This document shows positions 6,617 through 14,599 of a stretch of 26,780 nt of DNA, piece after piece. The translations under genes and the position numbers were made by a program. Under the pieces are notes generated by a model, which worked only from the letters and a program-made list of their open reading frames with translations, was not told where the DNA came from and did no database searches. The stretch covers positions 1 through 26,780 of the forward strand of contig JAJEBJ010000297.1 of assembly GCA_022822575.1 (NCBI GenBank), written 5' to 3'. Each line of letters begins with the position of its first letter. Position 1 is the stretch's first letter. The stretch comes from Alphaproteobacteria bacterium (lineage in GTDB: Bacteria > Pseudomonadota > Alphaproteobacteria > SP197).

Positions 6617-8722
6617 ATGACGCTGGCAACCGTTCAACGCGACAATCCCTTTGCTCCCGTGACGCCGTCGCTCTTCCGCCTGGTCGCGGATTTCGAACCG
6701 GCGGGGGACCAGCCGGATGCGATCCGGGAACTCGTGGACGGACTCATTGCCGGGGAGCGCGACCAGGTGCTGCTTGGCGTCACCGGATCCGGCAAGACCT
6801 ACACCATGGCCCAGGTGATCGAGCGCATGGGGCGTCCGGCCCTCGTGCTGGCGCCCAACAAGACCCTTGCAGCACAGCTCTACAGCGAGTTCCGGAGCTT
6901 CTTTCCGGACAATGCCGTCGAGTACTTCGTCTCCTACTACGACTACTACCAGCCGGAAGCCTACGTGGCGCGAACCGACACCTATATTGAAAAGGAGTCG
7001 AGCAGGAACGAGCAGATCGACCGCATGCGCCACTCGGCCACCCGGGCGATCCTGGAACGCTCCGACACCATCATCGTCGCCAGTGTCTCGTGCATTTACG
7101 GCATCGGTGACGTTGAAAGCTATTCCGCGATGACGATGTCGCTGCGACAGGGCATGGAGTACCGCCGCGAATCCATCATGCGCCGCCTCGTCGAACTGCA
7201 GTACACCCGCAACGACACCGCCTTCCAGCGCGGCGCCTTCCGGGTGCGCGGCGATTCCCTCGAGGTCTTTCCCAGCCACCTCGAGGATGGCGCATGGCGC
7301 ATTTCGCTCTTCGGTGACGAAATCGAGAGCATCGAGGAATTCGATCCCCTCACCGGGCAACGCGCCGGCGAAATGCAGCAGATCGTCGTCTATCCCAACA
7401 GCCACTACATCGTTCCCAAGCCGACCCTGCACCAGGCGGCAAAGTCGATTCGCGTGGAACTCGGCGAACGGCTGGAGTTCTTTCGCGAACGCGGCCGGCT
7501 CCTTGAGGCGGAACGACTGGAACAGCGCTGCACCTTCGATCTGGAAATGCTCGAGGCGACCGGCATGTGTGCCGGCATCGAGAACTATTCCAGGTTCCTC
7601 ACGGGACGCGCTCCCGGGGAGCCGCCACCCACACTGATGGAGTACCTGCCGGACAACGCCATCATCTTCATCGATGAAAGCCATGTCGCGGTGCCCCAGG
7701 TCGGCGGCATGTTCAAGGGGGATTTCAACCGGAAGTCGACACTCGCCGAATACGGGTTCCGCCTGCCAAGCTGTGTCGACAACCGTCCTCTCAAGTTCGA
7801 GGAATGGGAGGCGATGCGCCCGCAGTCGATCTTCGTGTCGGCGACACCGGGACCCTGGGAACTCGAGAGGACGGGAGGAGCGTTCACAGAACAGGTGATC
7901 CGCCCCACAGGGCTCGTCGATCCCCCGTGCATCGTGCGTCCGGTGGCGACACAGGTCGACGACCTGATGGCCGAATGCGCCGAAGTCACCGCGGCGGGTC
8001 ATCGGGTTCTCGTGACCACGCTCACCAAGCGCATGGCCGAGGCGCTGACCGAGTACCTGACTGAGGCCGGGCTGCGCGTCCGCTATCTCCACTCGGACAT
8101 CGACACCCTCGAGCGTATCGAGATCATCAGGGATCTGCGCCTCGGTGCCTTCGACATCCTGGTCGGCATCAATCTCCTGCGCGAGGGACTCGACATTCCG
8201 GAATGCGGGCTCGTGGCCATTCTCGATGCCGACAAGGAAGGGTTTCTGAGGAGTGAACGCTCCCTCATCCAGACCATCGGTCGGGCGGCACGCAACGTGG
8301 ACGGGCGGGTCATCCTCTATGCCGACCACATGACCGAGTCCCTGGAACGGGCGATCGGCGAAACCGAACGTCGCCGCGACAAGCAGATGGCGTGGAACGA
8401 GGAACACGGCATCACGCCGGAATCGATTCGCAAGGGCATCCCCGACTCGCTCCAGAGCATGGCCGACGCCGACCATGTCACGGTCGATACCGGTATCGCC
8501 GGCGACAGCCTGGACGTGAGCGGCACGTTCGAGGAACGCATGGACGACCTGCGCCAGCGCATGCGCGAGGCGGCGAGCAACCTGGAGTTCGAGGAGGCCG
8601 CACGCCTGCGCGACGAGATCCGCCGTCTCGAGGCCGTCGATCTTGGACTTCGCGACGCTCCTCTCGAGACCGCCATGGCGCGTCAGCCACGGCGTCGGCT
8701 TCGCAGGCGCAGGGGACCCTAG
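6617..8722 (+). CDS. uvrB: Excinuclease ABC subunit B
   Basis: 701 residues from the ATG at 6617; a GTG two codons earlier at 6611 is an alternative start. UvrB is the damage-verifying helicase-like subunit of nucleotide excision repair. Visible motifs are Walker A GVTGSGKTYT (Lys60) and the beta-hairpin region starting YFVSYYDYYQPEAYVARTDT with its Tyr cluster. Walker B reads IIFIDESHV, motif IV-V reads 'INLLREGLDIPE', and motif VI reads QTIGRAARN. A C-terminal UVR domain (LRQRMREAASNLEFEEAARL) contacts UvrC. The length is close to the roughly 670-700 of the family. The gene stands alone from other uvr genes and is followed 8 nt downstream by the SDR gene, so the downstream pterin genes may share its transcript. 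No SOS box is evident upstream. Confidence 0.98.
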   Translation: MTLATVQRDNPFAPVTPSLFRLVADFEPAGDQPDAIRELVDGLIAGERDQVLLGVTGSGKTYTMAQVIERMGRPALVLAPNKTLAAQLYSEFRSFFPDNAVEYFVSYYDYYQPEAYVARTDTYIEKESSRNEQIDRMRHSATRAILERSDTIIVASVSCIYGIGDVESYSAMTMSLRQGMEYRRESIMRRLVELQYTRNDTAFQRGAFRVRGDSLEVFPSHLEDGAWRISLFGDEIESIEEFDPLTGQRAGEMQQIVVYPNSHYIVPKPTLHQAAKSIRVELGERLEFFRERGRLLEAERLEQRCTFDLEMLEATGMCAGIENYSRFLTGRAPGEPPPTLMEYLPDNAIIFIDESHVAVPQVGGMFKGDFNRKSTLAEYGFRLPSCVDNRPLKFEEWEAMRPQSIFVSATPGPWELERTGGAFTEQVIRPTGLVDPPCIVRPVATQVDDLMAECAEVTAAGHRVLVTTLTKRMAEALTEYLTEAGLRVRYLHSDIDTLERIEIIRDLRLGAFDILVGINLLREGLDIPECGLVAILDADKEGFLRSERSLIQTIGRAARNVDGRVILYADHMTESLERAIGETERRRDKQMAWNEEHGITPESIRKGIPDSLQSMADADHVTVDTGIAGDSLDVSGTFEERMDDLRQRMREAASNLEFEEAARLRDEIRRLEAVDLGLRDAPLETAMARQPRRRLRRRRGP

Positions 8723-8730
8723 AGGAACCC

Positions 8731-9495
8731 ATGGGTTGCGCCCTTGTCACAGGCGCCGGACGGCGCCTCGGTCTTGCCATGGCAAGAGCGCTGGCGGCCG
8801 ACGGCTGGCCTGTCGCCCTGGCTGCCCGGACATCGTTCGCCGATGCGAGCACCGAGGCCCGGAACATCACGGAAGGCGGCGGCAAGGCCGTGGCGATCAG
8901 GGGCGATCTCACTGATCGCCGGACACCGGCAGCGCTTGTCAGGGAAGCCTCGGAAGAGCTCGGGCCTGTGACGCTTCTGGTCAACAACGCCGCCGTTTTC
9001 ATCGACGACAGCGTACGCAGCGCAGGCCCGGACACCATCAATGCCAACCTCGACACCAACCTTGTCGCGCCCATGCTGCTCACCCGAGCCTTTTGCGAAT
9101 TGCTGCCGTCCTCGGAACGAGGGTGCGTCATCAACATGCTTGACCAGCGCGTTGCCAATCCGACGCCCCGCTACATGTCCTACACGGCCTCGAAAGTGGC
9201 GCTCGAGGCGATGACCCGAACATGGGCCTTGCAACTCGCTCCGGCTGTCCGGGTCAATGGCATCGCTCCGGGCATGGCCCTCCCGGACCACAGGAGCGAT
9301 GACGCCGCCATGGCCCGCTGGACCGCCGGCTTTCCCATGGGCCGAGGGACATCTCCCGAAGAAATCTGCGACGCCCTGCGATTTCTCATCCAGGCGCCGT
9401 CCGTGACGGGGCAGGTCCTCCATCTCGATGGCGGCCAGCGCCTGGGTTGGCAACACCCCCCGGGCGGCTACCCGCTCGGACCCGACGTGGCATGA
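8731..9495 (+). CDS. SDR oxidoreductase, pteridine reductase/FolM-like
   Basis: 254 residues from the ATG at 8731, after an AGAGGAACCC leader. It is a short-chain dehydrogenase: TGAGRRLGLAMA forms the nucleotide-binding loop, where Arg-Arg at the usual Gly-x-Gly spot suggests NADPH preference as in PTR1 and FolM. Further motifs are 'LLVNNAAVF', then YTASK with Tyr151 and Lys155, and VNGIAPGMALP. The catalytic Ser position holds Asp138 in INMLDQR. Asp is the residue used by trypanosomatid PTR1 and E. coli FolM, so this is a pteridine-reductase-type enzyme rather than a generic SDR. It overlaps folB by 4 nt (ATGA), which supports a pterin or folate role such as dihydromonapterin or dihydrofolate reduction. 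The exact substrate is inferred. Confidence 0.85.
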   Translation: MGCALVTGAGRRLGLAMARALAADGWPVALAARTSFADASTEARNITEGGGKAVAIRGDLTDRRTPAALVREASEELGPVTLLVNNAAVFIDDSVRSAGPDTINANLDTNLVAPMLLTRAFCELLPSSERGCVINMLDQRVANPTPRYMSYTASKVALEAMTRTWALQLAPAVRVNGIAPGMALPDHRSDDAAMARWTAGFPMGRGTSPEEICDALRFLIQAPSVTGQVLHLDGGQRLGWQHPPGGYPLGPDVA

Positions 9496-9899
9496 CCCGC
9501 ACGCGCGTGTTCATCGAGGCCCTGGAACTCGAGGCATCGATTGGCATCCTCGATCACGAGGCGGCCGCCAGGCAGCCGCTCATCGTCGATGTCACGCTTG
9601 AACTCGAGGGTGCGCGCTGGAAGACCGGACGCCTCGAGACCACCGTCGATTACCGGGACATCGTTCTGCGGGCCCAGGACATCATCGGCCGTGGTCACAT
9701 CCGTCTGGTCGAGGACTTTGCCGAAGACCTGGCGGCAGCCTGCCTGGAGTTGCCTCATGTCGGCACGGTCACCGTGCGTGCCGTCAAGCCCGATGCCGTG
9801 GCGGAGGCACGTGCTGCGGGGGTCGAGATCACGCGGTTGCGCGACGCCGGTGGCGTCAGGTGGCGACCAGATGCAGACGCGCCGTCTGCAGGTGGCTGA
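9492..9899 (+). CDS. folB: Dihydroneopterin aldolase
   Basis: 135 residues from the ATG at 9492, which overlaps the TGA of the upstream SDR gene (ATGA), so translation is coupled. FolB splits 7,8-dihydroneopterin to 6-hydroxymethyl-dihydropterin and glycolaldehyde in folate synthesis. Family features are 'ALELEASIGILDHEAAARQP' at the start with the early Glu, DYRDIVLRAQDII, VEDFAEDLA with the second conserved Glu, and VTVRAVKPDA with Lys99 as the catalytic lysine. The length is slightly above the usual 120, through a Pro/Asp-rich tail. The last 44 bp overlap the 3' end of the convergent GntR gene, so part of the tail is antisense to the regulator. Confidence 0.93.
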   Translation: MTRTRVFIEALELEASIGILDHEAAARQPLIVDVTLELEGARWKTGRLETTVDYRDIVLRAQDIIGRGHIRLVEDFAEDLAAACLELPHVGTVTVRAVKPDAVAEARAAGVEITRLRDAGGVRWRPDADAPSAGG

Positions 9900-10572
9900 G
9901 GACGATGTCGGCGGCACGATCGGCATCGCGCACGGCAAGGGCCTCGAAGAGCTGGCGATGATCATGGTTGTAGGAATCCATCGCCTGACCGGTCAGCACC
10001 TTGTCCTTCATCGCGCTCCACTGGCGGTGACCGCGAACATGATTGATCCGCCGGTAGAAGGAGCACATCAGCGGATTGTGGGTGGCATCGGCGATCGACT
10101 GGTGGAAGATGCGGTCCTGGCGTGTGAATGACTCGGGCTCTCCCGACGACTCGAGGGCGTCAAGAGCAGTGCCAATGCGGCCAAGATCGCGCATGGTGGC
10201 GTGGACCGTGGCCAGGCGCACCATGTGCGGTTCCACGGCGATCCGCACGTCGATCAACTCGAGAGGGCTGGTGATTTCGGCAATATCGGGATTCTCGGCG
10301 TCGTGGCTGAAGGTGACGAACGTCCCGCTCCCCGCCCGGCGGGAGACGAGATTGCTGTCGCAGAGCAGGCGCAGGGCTTCACGGATGGTGGTCCTTGAAC
10401 ATGAGAAGGCATCGGCGAGGGCGCGTTCGGCAGGCAGGCGTTCACCGTCGACATAGATCCCGTCGGCAATCGCCGTGCGCAGCCGGGTGGCGATGGCGAC
10501 GGCGGTTCCTGCCCGCGGTAACGGCAGGGGTGTCGTGCGGGCCGGGCCCATCGCTGGTCTTGACATCGGCAT
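9856..10572 (-). CDS. GntR-family transcriptional regulator, FadR subfamily (FCD domain)
   Basis: 238 residues with ATG at 10572; a second ATG at 10566 is possible. The N-terminal winged helix includes 'RLPAERALADAFSCSRTTIR' and 'EALRLLCDSNLVSRRAGSGTFV', the standard GntR signature. The C-terminal all-helical FCD domain shows DVRIAVEPHMVRLA and the metal-site residues Asp and His in QDRIFHQSIADATHNPL, with later His residues in YNHDHRQLFEAL and SHLQTARLH. Such regulators usually repress a neighbouring catabolic operon and release on binding a carboxylate or amino-acid-like ligand. It is divergent from the FAD oxidoreductase operon across 138 bp containing PdhR-like operator sequences. The most economical inference is that it controls that operon and itself. 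It overlaps folB tail to tail by 44 bp. Confidence 0.92.
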   Translation of the reverse strand: MPMSRPAMGPARTTPLPLPRAGTAVAIATRLRTAIADGIYVDGERLPAERALADAFSCSRTTIREALRLLCDSNLVSRRAGSGTFVTFSHDAENPDIAEITSPLELIDVRIAVEPHMVRLATVHATMRDLGRIGTALDALESSGEPESFTRQDRIFHQSIADATHNPLMCSFYRRINHVRGHRQWSAMKDKVLTGQAMDSYNHDHRQLFEALAVRDADRAADIVLSHLQTARLHLVAT

Positions 10573-10596
10573 GAGTTAAGTTCTAGGGTTTTCGGG

Positions 10597-10630
10597 ATTG
10601 GTTGTATTGGTTCACTATTGGTATAACTGG
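10597..10630. promoter_or_regulatory. Three ATTGGT repeats with a PdhR/FadR-like operator half-palindrome
   Basis: ATTGGT occurs at 10597, 10606 and 10617. The last copy is part of TTGGTATAACTGG (10618-10630), close to the TTGGT-N3-ACCAA dyad known for PdhR of the same regulator subfamily. The cluster lies 24-58 bp upstream of the GntR start and 80-114 bp before the FAD oxidoreductase gene, a sensible place for an autoregulated divergent operator. Binding is inferred from position and consensus. Confidence 0.5.
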
Positions 10631-10710
10631 CGGGTCACCGATCGTCAAGCACTCTCCCTCCCGTCCCTTGCGAAGGACGGGAGTCGCGAACAACAGGGGG
10701 CGAACACCGC

Positions 10711-12048
10711 ATGGCATTCCCGAACAGCTCACCCTACGTGATCATCGGAGCCGGTATCCACGGCCTTTCGACAGCCTACCATCTCGCCCAGGAACTCAAG
10801 GCGCGAGGACAGGGCAGCGGCGAGGACATCCTCGTTCTGGACAAGACGGGGATTGCCGCCGGCGCCAGCGGCATCGCCTGTGGCGTGGTCCGCAACAACT
10901 ACTACCAGCCAGCCATGCGCGAACTCATGGCGCAGTCCGTCGAGGTATGGGAAAGCGACCCTGACGCCTACAGCTATCACCCGGTCGGCTACATGCAGAT
11001 CTCCAGCGAGTCCATGCATGAGGACGTCTCGACGATCTACCAGCAGCAGCAGGCAATCGGCTACGAGTCGGCCTTCATCGAGGGCGCGGACGACTGCATG
11101 ATGTACATGAAGTCGATGTTCTCCGACTGGAGGGCGCAGAACATCACCTCGGTGCTGCACGAAAAGAAGGGTGGCTACGCCAACAACACCGCGTCCATCT
11201 ACGGGCTTGCCACCAAGGCAGAGAACGAAGGTGTCCGCATCATCACCGGCTGCACCGTCACCGGTTTCAGGCGCTCCGGCGAGGCGGTGAGCGCTGTCAT
11301 CACGGACAAGGGCACGATCGAGACCGACATGGTCGTGGTCGCCGTGGGCCCGTGGGTTTCCAAGATCTGGACCATGCTGAATCTCCCCGAGAGCGTCTCC
11401 ATCAGGGGCGCTGACGGCTCGATGCACCACGGGATCGACATGTGGCGCTACTGGTGCCTTGAAGAAGGGACGCTCGGCGTCGATCCGAATCTGCAGAAAA
11501 CGAATGACGGCGCCATGCCGCCGGTCATTCATGTCGACACCGATGCCCCGCTTTGTTCCGATGTCGATGGCTCCGTCATCACCGAAGAGATGTGGGGCAT
11601 CTACTACAAGCCTGACTTCAACTTTGCCGGCATCCAGGGCGGCGCCATGCCCTACGAAGTCACCACTCCGGTGAACGAGGTGGCGCTCGATCCCTATGGC
11701 CCGGAATCGCCGGATTTCATCGTCGGCGACGAGTTCGCCCACATGTGGTGTTCGGCCCTGGCTCATTGCCAGGAGCGATTCTCCGGGCAGATGAGACACT
11801 GGAAGAAGGAACCGTCGGGAGGCCTTGGCTGTTTCACGCCCGACAGCTTCCCGGTCTTCGATACGATGTGCGAGAATGTCCAGATGATCGCCGACTCCAA
11901 TCACGGCTACAAGATGATCGGGGTCGGCAAGCTCGTGGCAGCCGAGTGCGTCGGCGAGACCATGGAGCTGCTCGAGCCGTTCCGCTTTTCACGTTATGCC
12001 GAAGGACAACTGCATCCGGTGTCAAACAGCCCCTTCCCGTGGAGCTGA
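10711..12048 (+). CDS. FAD-dependent oxidoreductase, DAO / sarcosine-oxidase-beta-like
   Basis: 445 residues from the ATG at 10711 with AGGGGG about 10 nt upstream. The Rossmann FAD motif is YVIIGAGIHGLSTAYHLA (Gly13, Gly15, Gly18), followed by ILVLDKTGIAAGASGIACG, where the Glu/Asp end of the second strand and the Gly/Ala-Ser-Gly loop bind FAD. 'TDMVVVAVGPW' and the C-terminal 'IADSNHGYKMIGVGKL' complete the DAO fold; the last segment supplies the late flavin-contacting loop. These enzymes oxidise C-N bonds of secondary amines or N-alkyl amino acids. It is the first gene of the operon with the ligase and the glxBCD-like genes, which suggests oxidation of a glutamate- or amine-derived intermediate. 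No SoxA, SoxD or SoxG partners are present, so it would act without the usual four-subunit assembly. The substrate is unknown. Confidence 0.85.
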   Translation: MAFPNSSPYVIIGAGIHGLSTAYHLAQELKARGQGSGEDILVLDKTGIAAGASGIACGVVRNNYYQPAMRELMAQSVEVWESDPDAYSYHPVGYMQISSESMHEDVSTIYQQQQAIGYESAFIEGADDCMMYMKSMFSDWRAQNITSVLHEKKGGYANNTASIYGLATKAENEGVRIITGCTVTGFRRSGEAVSAVITDKGTIETDMVVVAVGPWVSKIWTMLNLPESVSIRGADGSMHHGIDMWRYWCLEEGTLGVDPNLQKTNDGAMPPVIHVDTDAPLCSDVDGSVITEEMWGIYYKPDFNFAGIQGGAMPYEVTTPVNEVALDPYGPESPDFIVGDEFAHMWCSALAHCQERFSGQMRHWKKEPSGGLGCFTPDSFPVFDTMCENVQMIADSNHGYKMIGVGKLVAAECVGETMELLEPFRFSRYAEGQLHPVSNSPFPWS

Positions 12049-12059
12049 CGAACCGCCGG

Positions 12060-12075
12060 CCCTGGCAATCCAGGG
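12060..12075 (+). other. Intercistronic hairpin between FAD oxidoreductase and ligase genes
   Basis: CCCTGG (12060-12065) pairs with CCAGGG (12070-12075) around a CAAT tetraloop, just after the oxidoreductase stop. The stem is short and no T-tract follows, so it is more likely an mRNA stability element than a terminator. Confidence 0.3.
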
Positions 12076-12120
12076 GAGATGGACAACCCAAAGAACCGAC
12101 CCGAAGGGAGAGCAGGATCC

Positions 12121-13593
12121 ATGCCGATGGACATCGAACGTTACGTTGAGCAGGAAGGCCGTGCCGACATGGTGCGCCGGGTGCGCGAGAAGATCGATGA
12201 ACTGAACATCGATTACATCTACTACCAGTTCATTTCCGTGACCGGGCGCATTGTCGGCAAGGGTGTTCCCGCCGATCACTGGGAGACAATCGCCCAACGG
12301 GGTTTCCAGCTGGTCTATGGCTCGGTCGCCAATCTCTATGTCGACCGTTACGGAAACTACATCGGCTACGGGCCGGAATCGTCCGAACTTGTGGGCATCC
12401 CCGATCCGGAGACATTCGTGCAGTTGCCCTGGGACAAGCGGGTGGCGCGGGTCTACTGCACCTGCTTCCGCAACCGCGAGGAACCCGTCAATCCCGGTGC
12501 CTTCTTCACCGGAGACTGCCGCGGCAACCTGCGGCGCATCCACGACGCCTTCCAGGAAAAGCACAACGGCCTGCACCTGCGTCATGGCACGGAGCCGGAG
12601 ATGATGTGGCTCAAGAGGGGCGAGGATGGCCTGCCTGATGGCGGATTTTCCAAGCCGAACTGCTACCACATCGACCAGTTCGAGAGTCTGCGCCCGGTCT
12701 TCATGAAAGCGATCGAGTACAGCCGCGCCATGGGTCTCGACATGATCCAGGGCGACCATGAGGATGCGCCGGGCCAGTTGGAGCTGAACTTCCAGTTCGA
12801 CGATGCCCTGCGCACCGCCGACCGCCTCGCCACCTACCGGCAGATCTGTGCCCAGGTGGCGCGCGAGAACAACCTCATAGCGTGCTTCATGTCGAAGCCC
12901 TTCATGGGTGTCTCGGCATCGGGATGCCACCACAATGTGTCCCTGTGGACGGGTGGCGCCGACGAGATCAACACGCTGGGCCAGGACGAGCCGGCGGGCA
13001 TGGTGGAGAACTTCGCCTATCGCAAGGGCGGCACCAACACCTTCCTTCCGGATGGCGCCGATCCGCGCAAGCCAGGCAGCGTTGGCCTCAAGGCGATCGG
13101 TGGCGTCATGGCGCATCTTGGCGCCCTCACGGCCATCGGCTGTTCCACGGTCAATTCCTACCGCCGCCTGTGGGATACGGGCTTCTGGGCTCCGGTGTTT
13201 GCCGACTGGGGATACCAGAACCGGACCACCGGCATGCGCGTCTCGGCACCGGGTCGTTTCGAGTACCGGGCTGTCGACTCCATGGTCAACCCCTACCTCA
13301 TGGCGGGCGCCCTGATTCAGGCTTTCGACGACGGCATCGACAACGACCTCGATCCCGGCGAGCCCGAGGAGCGCATCATCTACCAGGCCATGGAAGAGGG
13401 CAAACTGGTCAAGAAACTGCCGATGTCGCTGGGTGATGCCCTCGATCGCCTGCGCGATGACGAGGTAATCAAGTCATCGATGCCGGGCGACATGTACAAG
13501 GTCTTCATGCACTACAAGACCAACGAGTGGGAGACCTTCATGGCCACCGTCACCGAATGGGACGTCGAGACCTACTGGGATTGCCTGCCCTGA
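12121..13593 (+). CDS. glnT: Type III glutamine synthetase / gamma-glutamylamide synthetase-like ligase (GlnT/GmaS family)
   Basis: 490 residues from the ATG at 12121 with AGGA and AAGGGAG upstream; an in-frame ATG at 12079 has its GGGAG directly abutting and is less likely. This is an ATP-dependent amide ligase of the glutamine synthetase fold. Metal and substrate residues can be placed: Glu158 and Glu160 in GTEPEMMW, Glu214 and Glu221 in DHEDAPGQLELN, and His270 in ASGCHHNVSLW. NSYRRLW follows, then the Arg cluster NRTTGMRVSAPGRFEYRAVD and NPYLMAGALIQA. The usual His-x-His pattern becomes His-His-Asn here. The N-terminal beta-grasp domain includes FISVTGRIVGKGVP. Members called GlnT or GmaS join glutamate to ammonia or to an alkylamine. 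Sitting beside glxBCD, an amine-glutamate ligase role is plausible; the amine is not known. Confidence 0.85.
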   Translation: MPMDIERYVEQEGRADMVRRVREKIDELNIDYIYYQFISVTGRIVGKGVPADHWETIAQRGFQLVYGSVANLYVDRYGNYIGYGPESSELVGIPDPETFVQLPWDKRVARVYCTCFRNREEPVNPGAFFTGDCRGNLRRIHDAFQEKHNGLHLRHGTEPEMMWLKRGEDGLPDGGFSKPNCYHIDQFESLRPVFMKAIEYSRAMGLDMIQGDHEDAPGQLELNFQFDDALRTADRLATYRQICAQVARENNLIACFMSKPFMGVSASGCHHNVSLWTGGADEINTLGQDEPAGMVENFAYRKGGTNTFLPDGADPRKPGSVGLKAIGGVMAHLGALTAIGCSTVNSYRRLWDTGFWAPVFADWGYQNRTTGMRVSAPGRFEYRAVDSMVNPYLMAGALIQAFDDGIDNDLDPGEPEERIIYQAMEEGKLVKKLPMSLGDALDRLRDDEVIKSSMPGDMYKVFMHYKTNEWETFMATVTEWDVETYWDCLP

Positions 13594-13608
13594 CAGGCAG
13601 ATTGTCGA

Positions 13609-13638
13609 GGCGGTGGCGGGACACCTCCCGCTGCCGCC
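13609..13638 (+). other. Strong intercistronic hairpin between glnT and glxB
   Basis: Bases 13609-13621 pair with 13626-13638 over 13 positions: 11 Watson-Crick and two G-U wobbles at the centre, closed by a CACC tetraloop. The GC content is very high. There is no T-tract; it is followed within about 10 nt by the AAGGGGAGA ribosome site of glxB. It fits an mRNA processing or stabilising element that sets the ratio of ligase to synthase subunits, or partial attenuation. Confidence 0.6.
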
Positions 13639-13663
13639 CGAAGACAAGGGGAGACAACAAGGC

Positions 13664-14599
13664 ATGTGTGGCATTGCAGGCATCATTCACCGCAACAAGT
13701 CATCCGACATCGGCTCGGAAATGACCTCCATGTTGCAGTCGCTCAAGCACAGGGGACCGGACTCGACAGGGTTTGCCATCTACGGCATGCCCCGCGAGGA
13801 CGAGTTTGTCCTGCGCTTCAAGGTCGCCGAACAGGAAGACGCGGCTAAGGGTTACAACATTCACCAGGAGATACGGGACCGCCGGGCCGAAGTCGACCGC
13901 CGCCTCGCCGAACTCGGGGTCGAGGTGGTCGAGACCGTCGATGCCACGGAGTACGCCTATCGCTACCGCATCAGGCATGGCGGTGACATGCGCAAGGTGG
14001 CCGACTACGTCGAGGACGTGACCTCCACCGAGATCCTCTCTCTCGGCAGCCGCCTCGAGCTGATCAAGGATCTTGGAGACGCGTCGACCGTGTCGGACCA
14101 GTACGCGCTCAGGGGCTTCAACGGCACCCATGCGATCGGGCACACCCGCATGGCCACGGAATCGGACGTCGACATCCGCTCCGCCCACCCCTACTGGGCC
14201 TATCCCTACAACGACATCGCCGTGGTCCATAACGGCCAGCTCACCAACTACTGGATCATGCGCCGGGAACTCGAGCGCAAGGACTTCCGCTTCATGTCGA
14301 GCTGTGACAGCGAGCTCATCTCTGTCTACCTCGCCGACAAGCTGCAGGAAGGCGTCGATCTGGAAGAAGCCATGGTGCAGTCGGTCGACGAGTTCGACGG
14401 GGTCTTCACATACCTCGTGGCGACGTCGGACAAGCTCGGCATGGCCAAGGACGACATGGCCGCCAAGCCCATGGTGCTCTACGAGAGCGACGATTTGGTG
14501 GCCATGGCCTCCGAAGAGGTCGCTATCCGCCAGGTCCTGCCCCACGAAATCGACACGCACGATCCTTATGACCGGGAGGTTCGGGTATGGCAGAGCTGA
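13664..14599 (+). CDS. glxB: Class II glutamine amidotransferase subunit (GlxB / MgsA-like)
   Basis: 311 residues. The start is fixed at 13664 because MCGIAG places the catalytic Cys at position 2, exposed after Met removal, and AAGGGGAGA lies upstream; the frame is open further upstream. Ntn-amidotransferase motifs are CGIAGIIHRN, LKHRGPDSTGFAIYG, HTRMATES (substrate-carboxylate Arg), VVHNGQLTNY (oxyanion Asn-Gly) and SSCDSELISVYLAD. An insertion of about 100 residues between the HRGPDSTG and GHTRMATES blocks is characteristic of the longer GlxB type. It releases ammonia from glutamine, or an amine from a gamma-glutamylamide, and channels it to the synthase core. It overlaps glxC by 13 nt. 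In methylamine users the homologous subunit is MgsA of N-methylglutamate synthase. Confidence 0.92.
   Translation: MCGIAGIIHRNKSSDIGSEMTSMLQSLKHRGPDSTGFAIYGMPREDEFVLRFKVAEQEDAAKGYNIHQEIRDRRAEVDRRLAELGVEVVETVDATEYAYRYRIRHGGDMRKVADYVEDVTSTEILSLGSRLELIKDLGDASTVSDQYALRGFNGTHAIGHTRMATESDVDIRSAHPYWAYPYNDIAVVHNGQLTNYWIMRRELERKDFRFMSSCDSELISVYLADKLQEGVDLEEAMVQSVDEFDGVFTYLVATSDKLGMAKDDMAAKPMVLYESDDLVAMASEEVAIRQVLPHEIDTHDPYDREVRVWQS

Noticed and set aside
6503..8476. A long minus-strand open frame antisense to uvrB that continues into the MOSC gene
   Set aside because: It is a mirror of the GC-rich uvrB codon pattern. The MOSC domain and its ribosome site begin at 6502, and the upstream part has no recognisable domain.
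10711..12048. Calling the FAD protein the catalytic subunit of N-methylglutamate dehydrogenase (MgdABCD)
   Set aside because: The other three subunits are absent here and its sequence outside the FAD motif departs from the sarcosine oxidase beta pattern I know, so only the broader DAO family is claimed.
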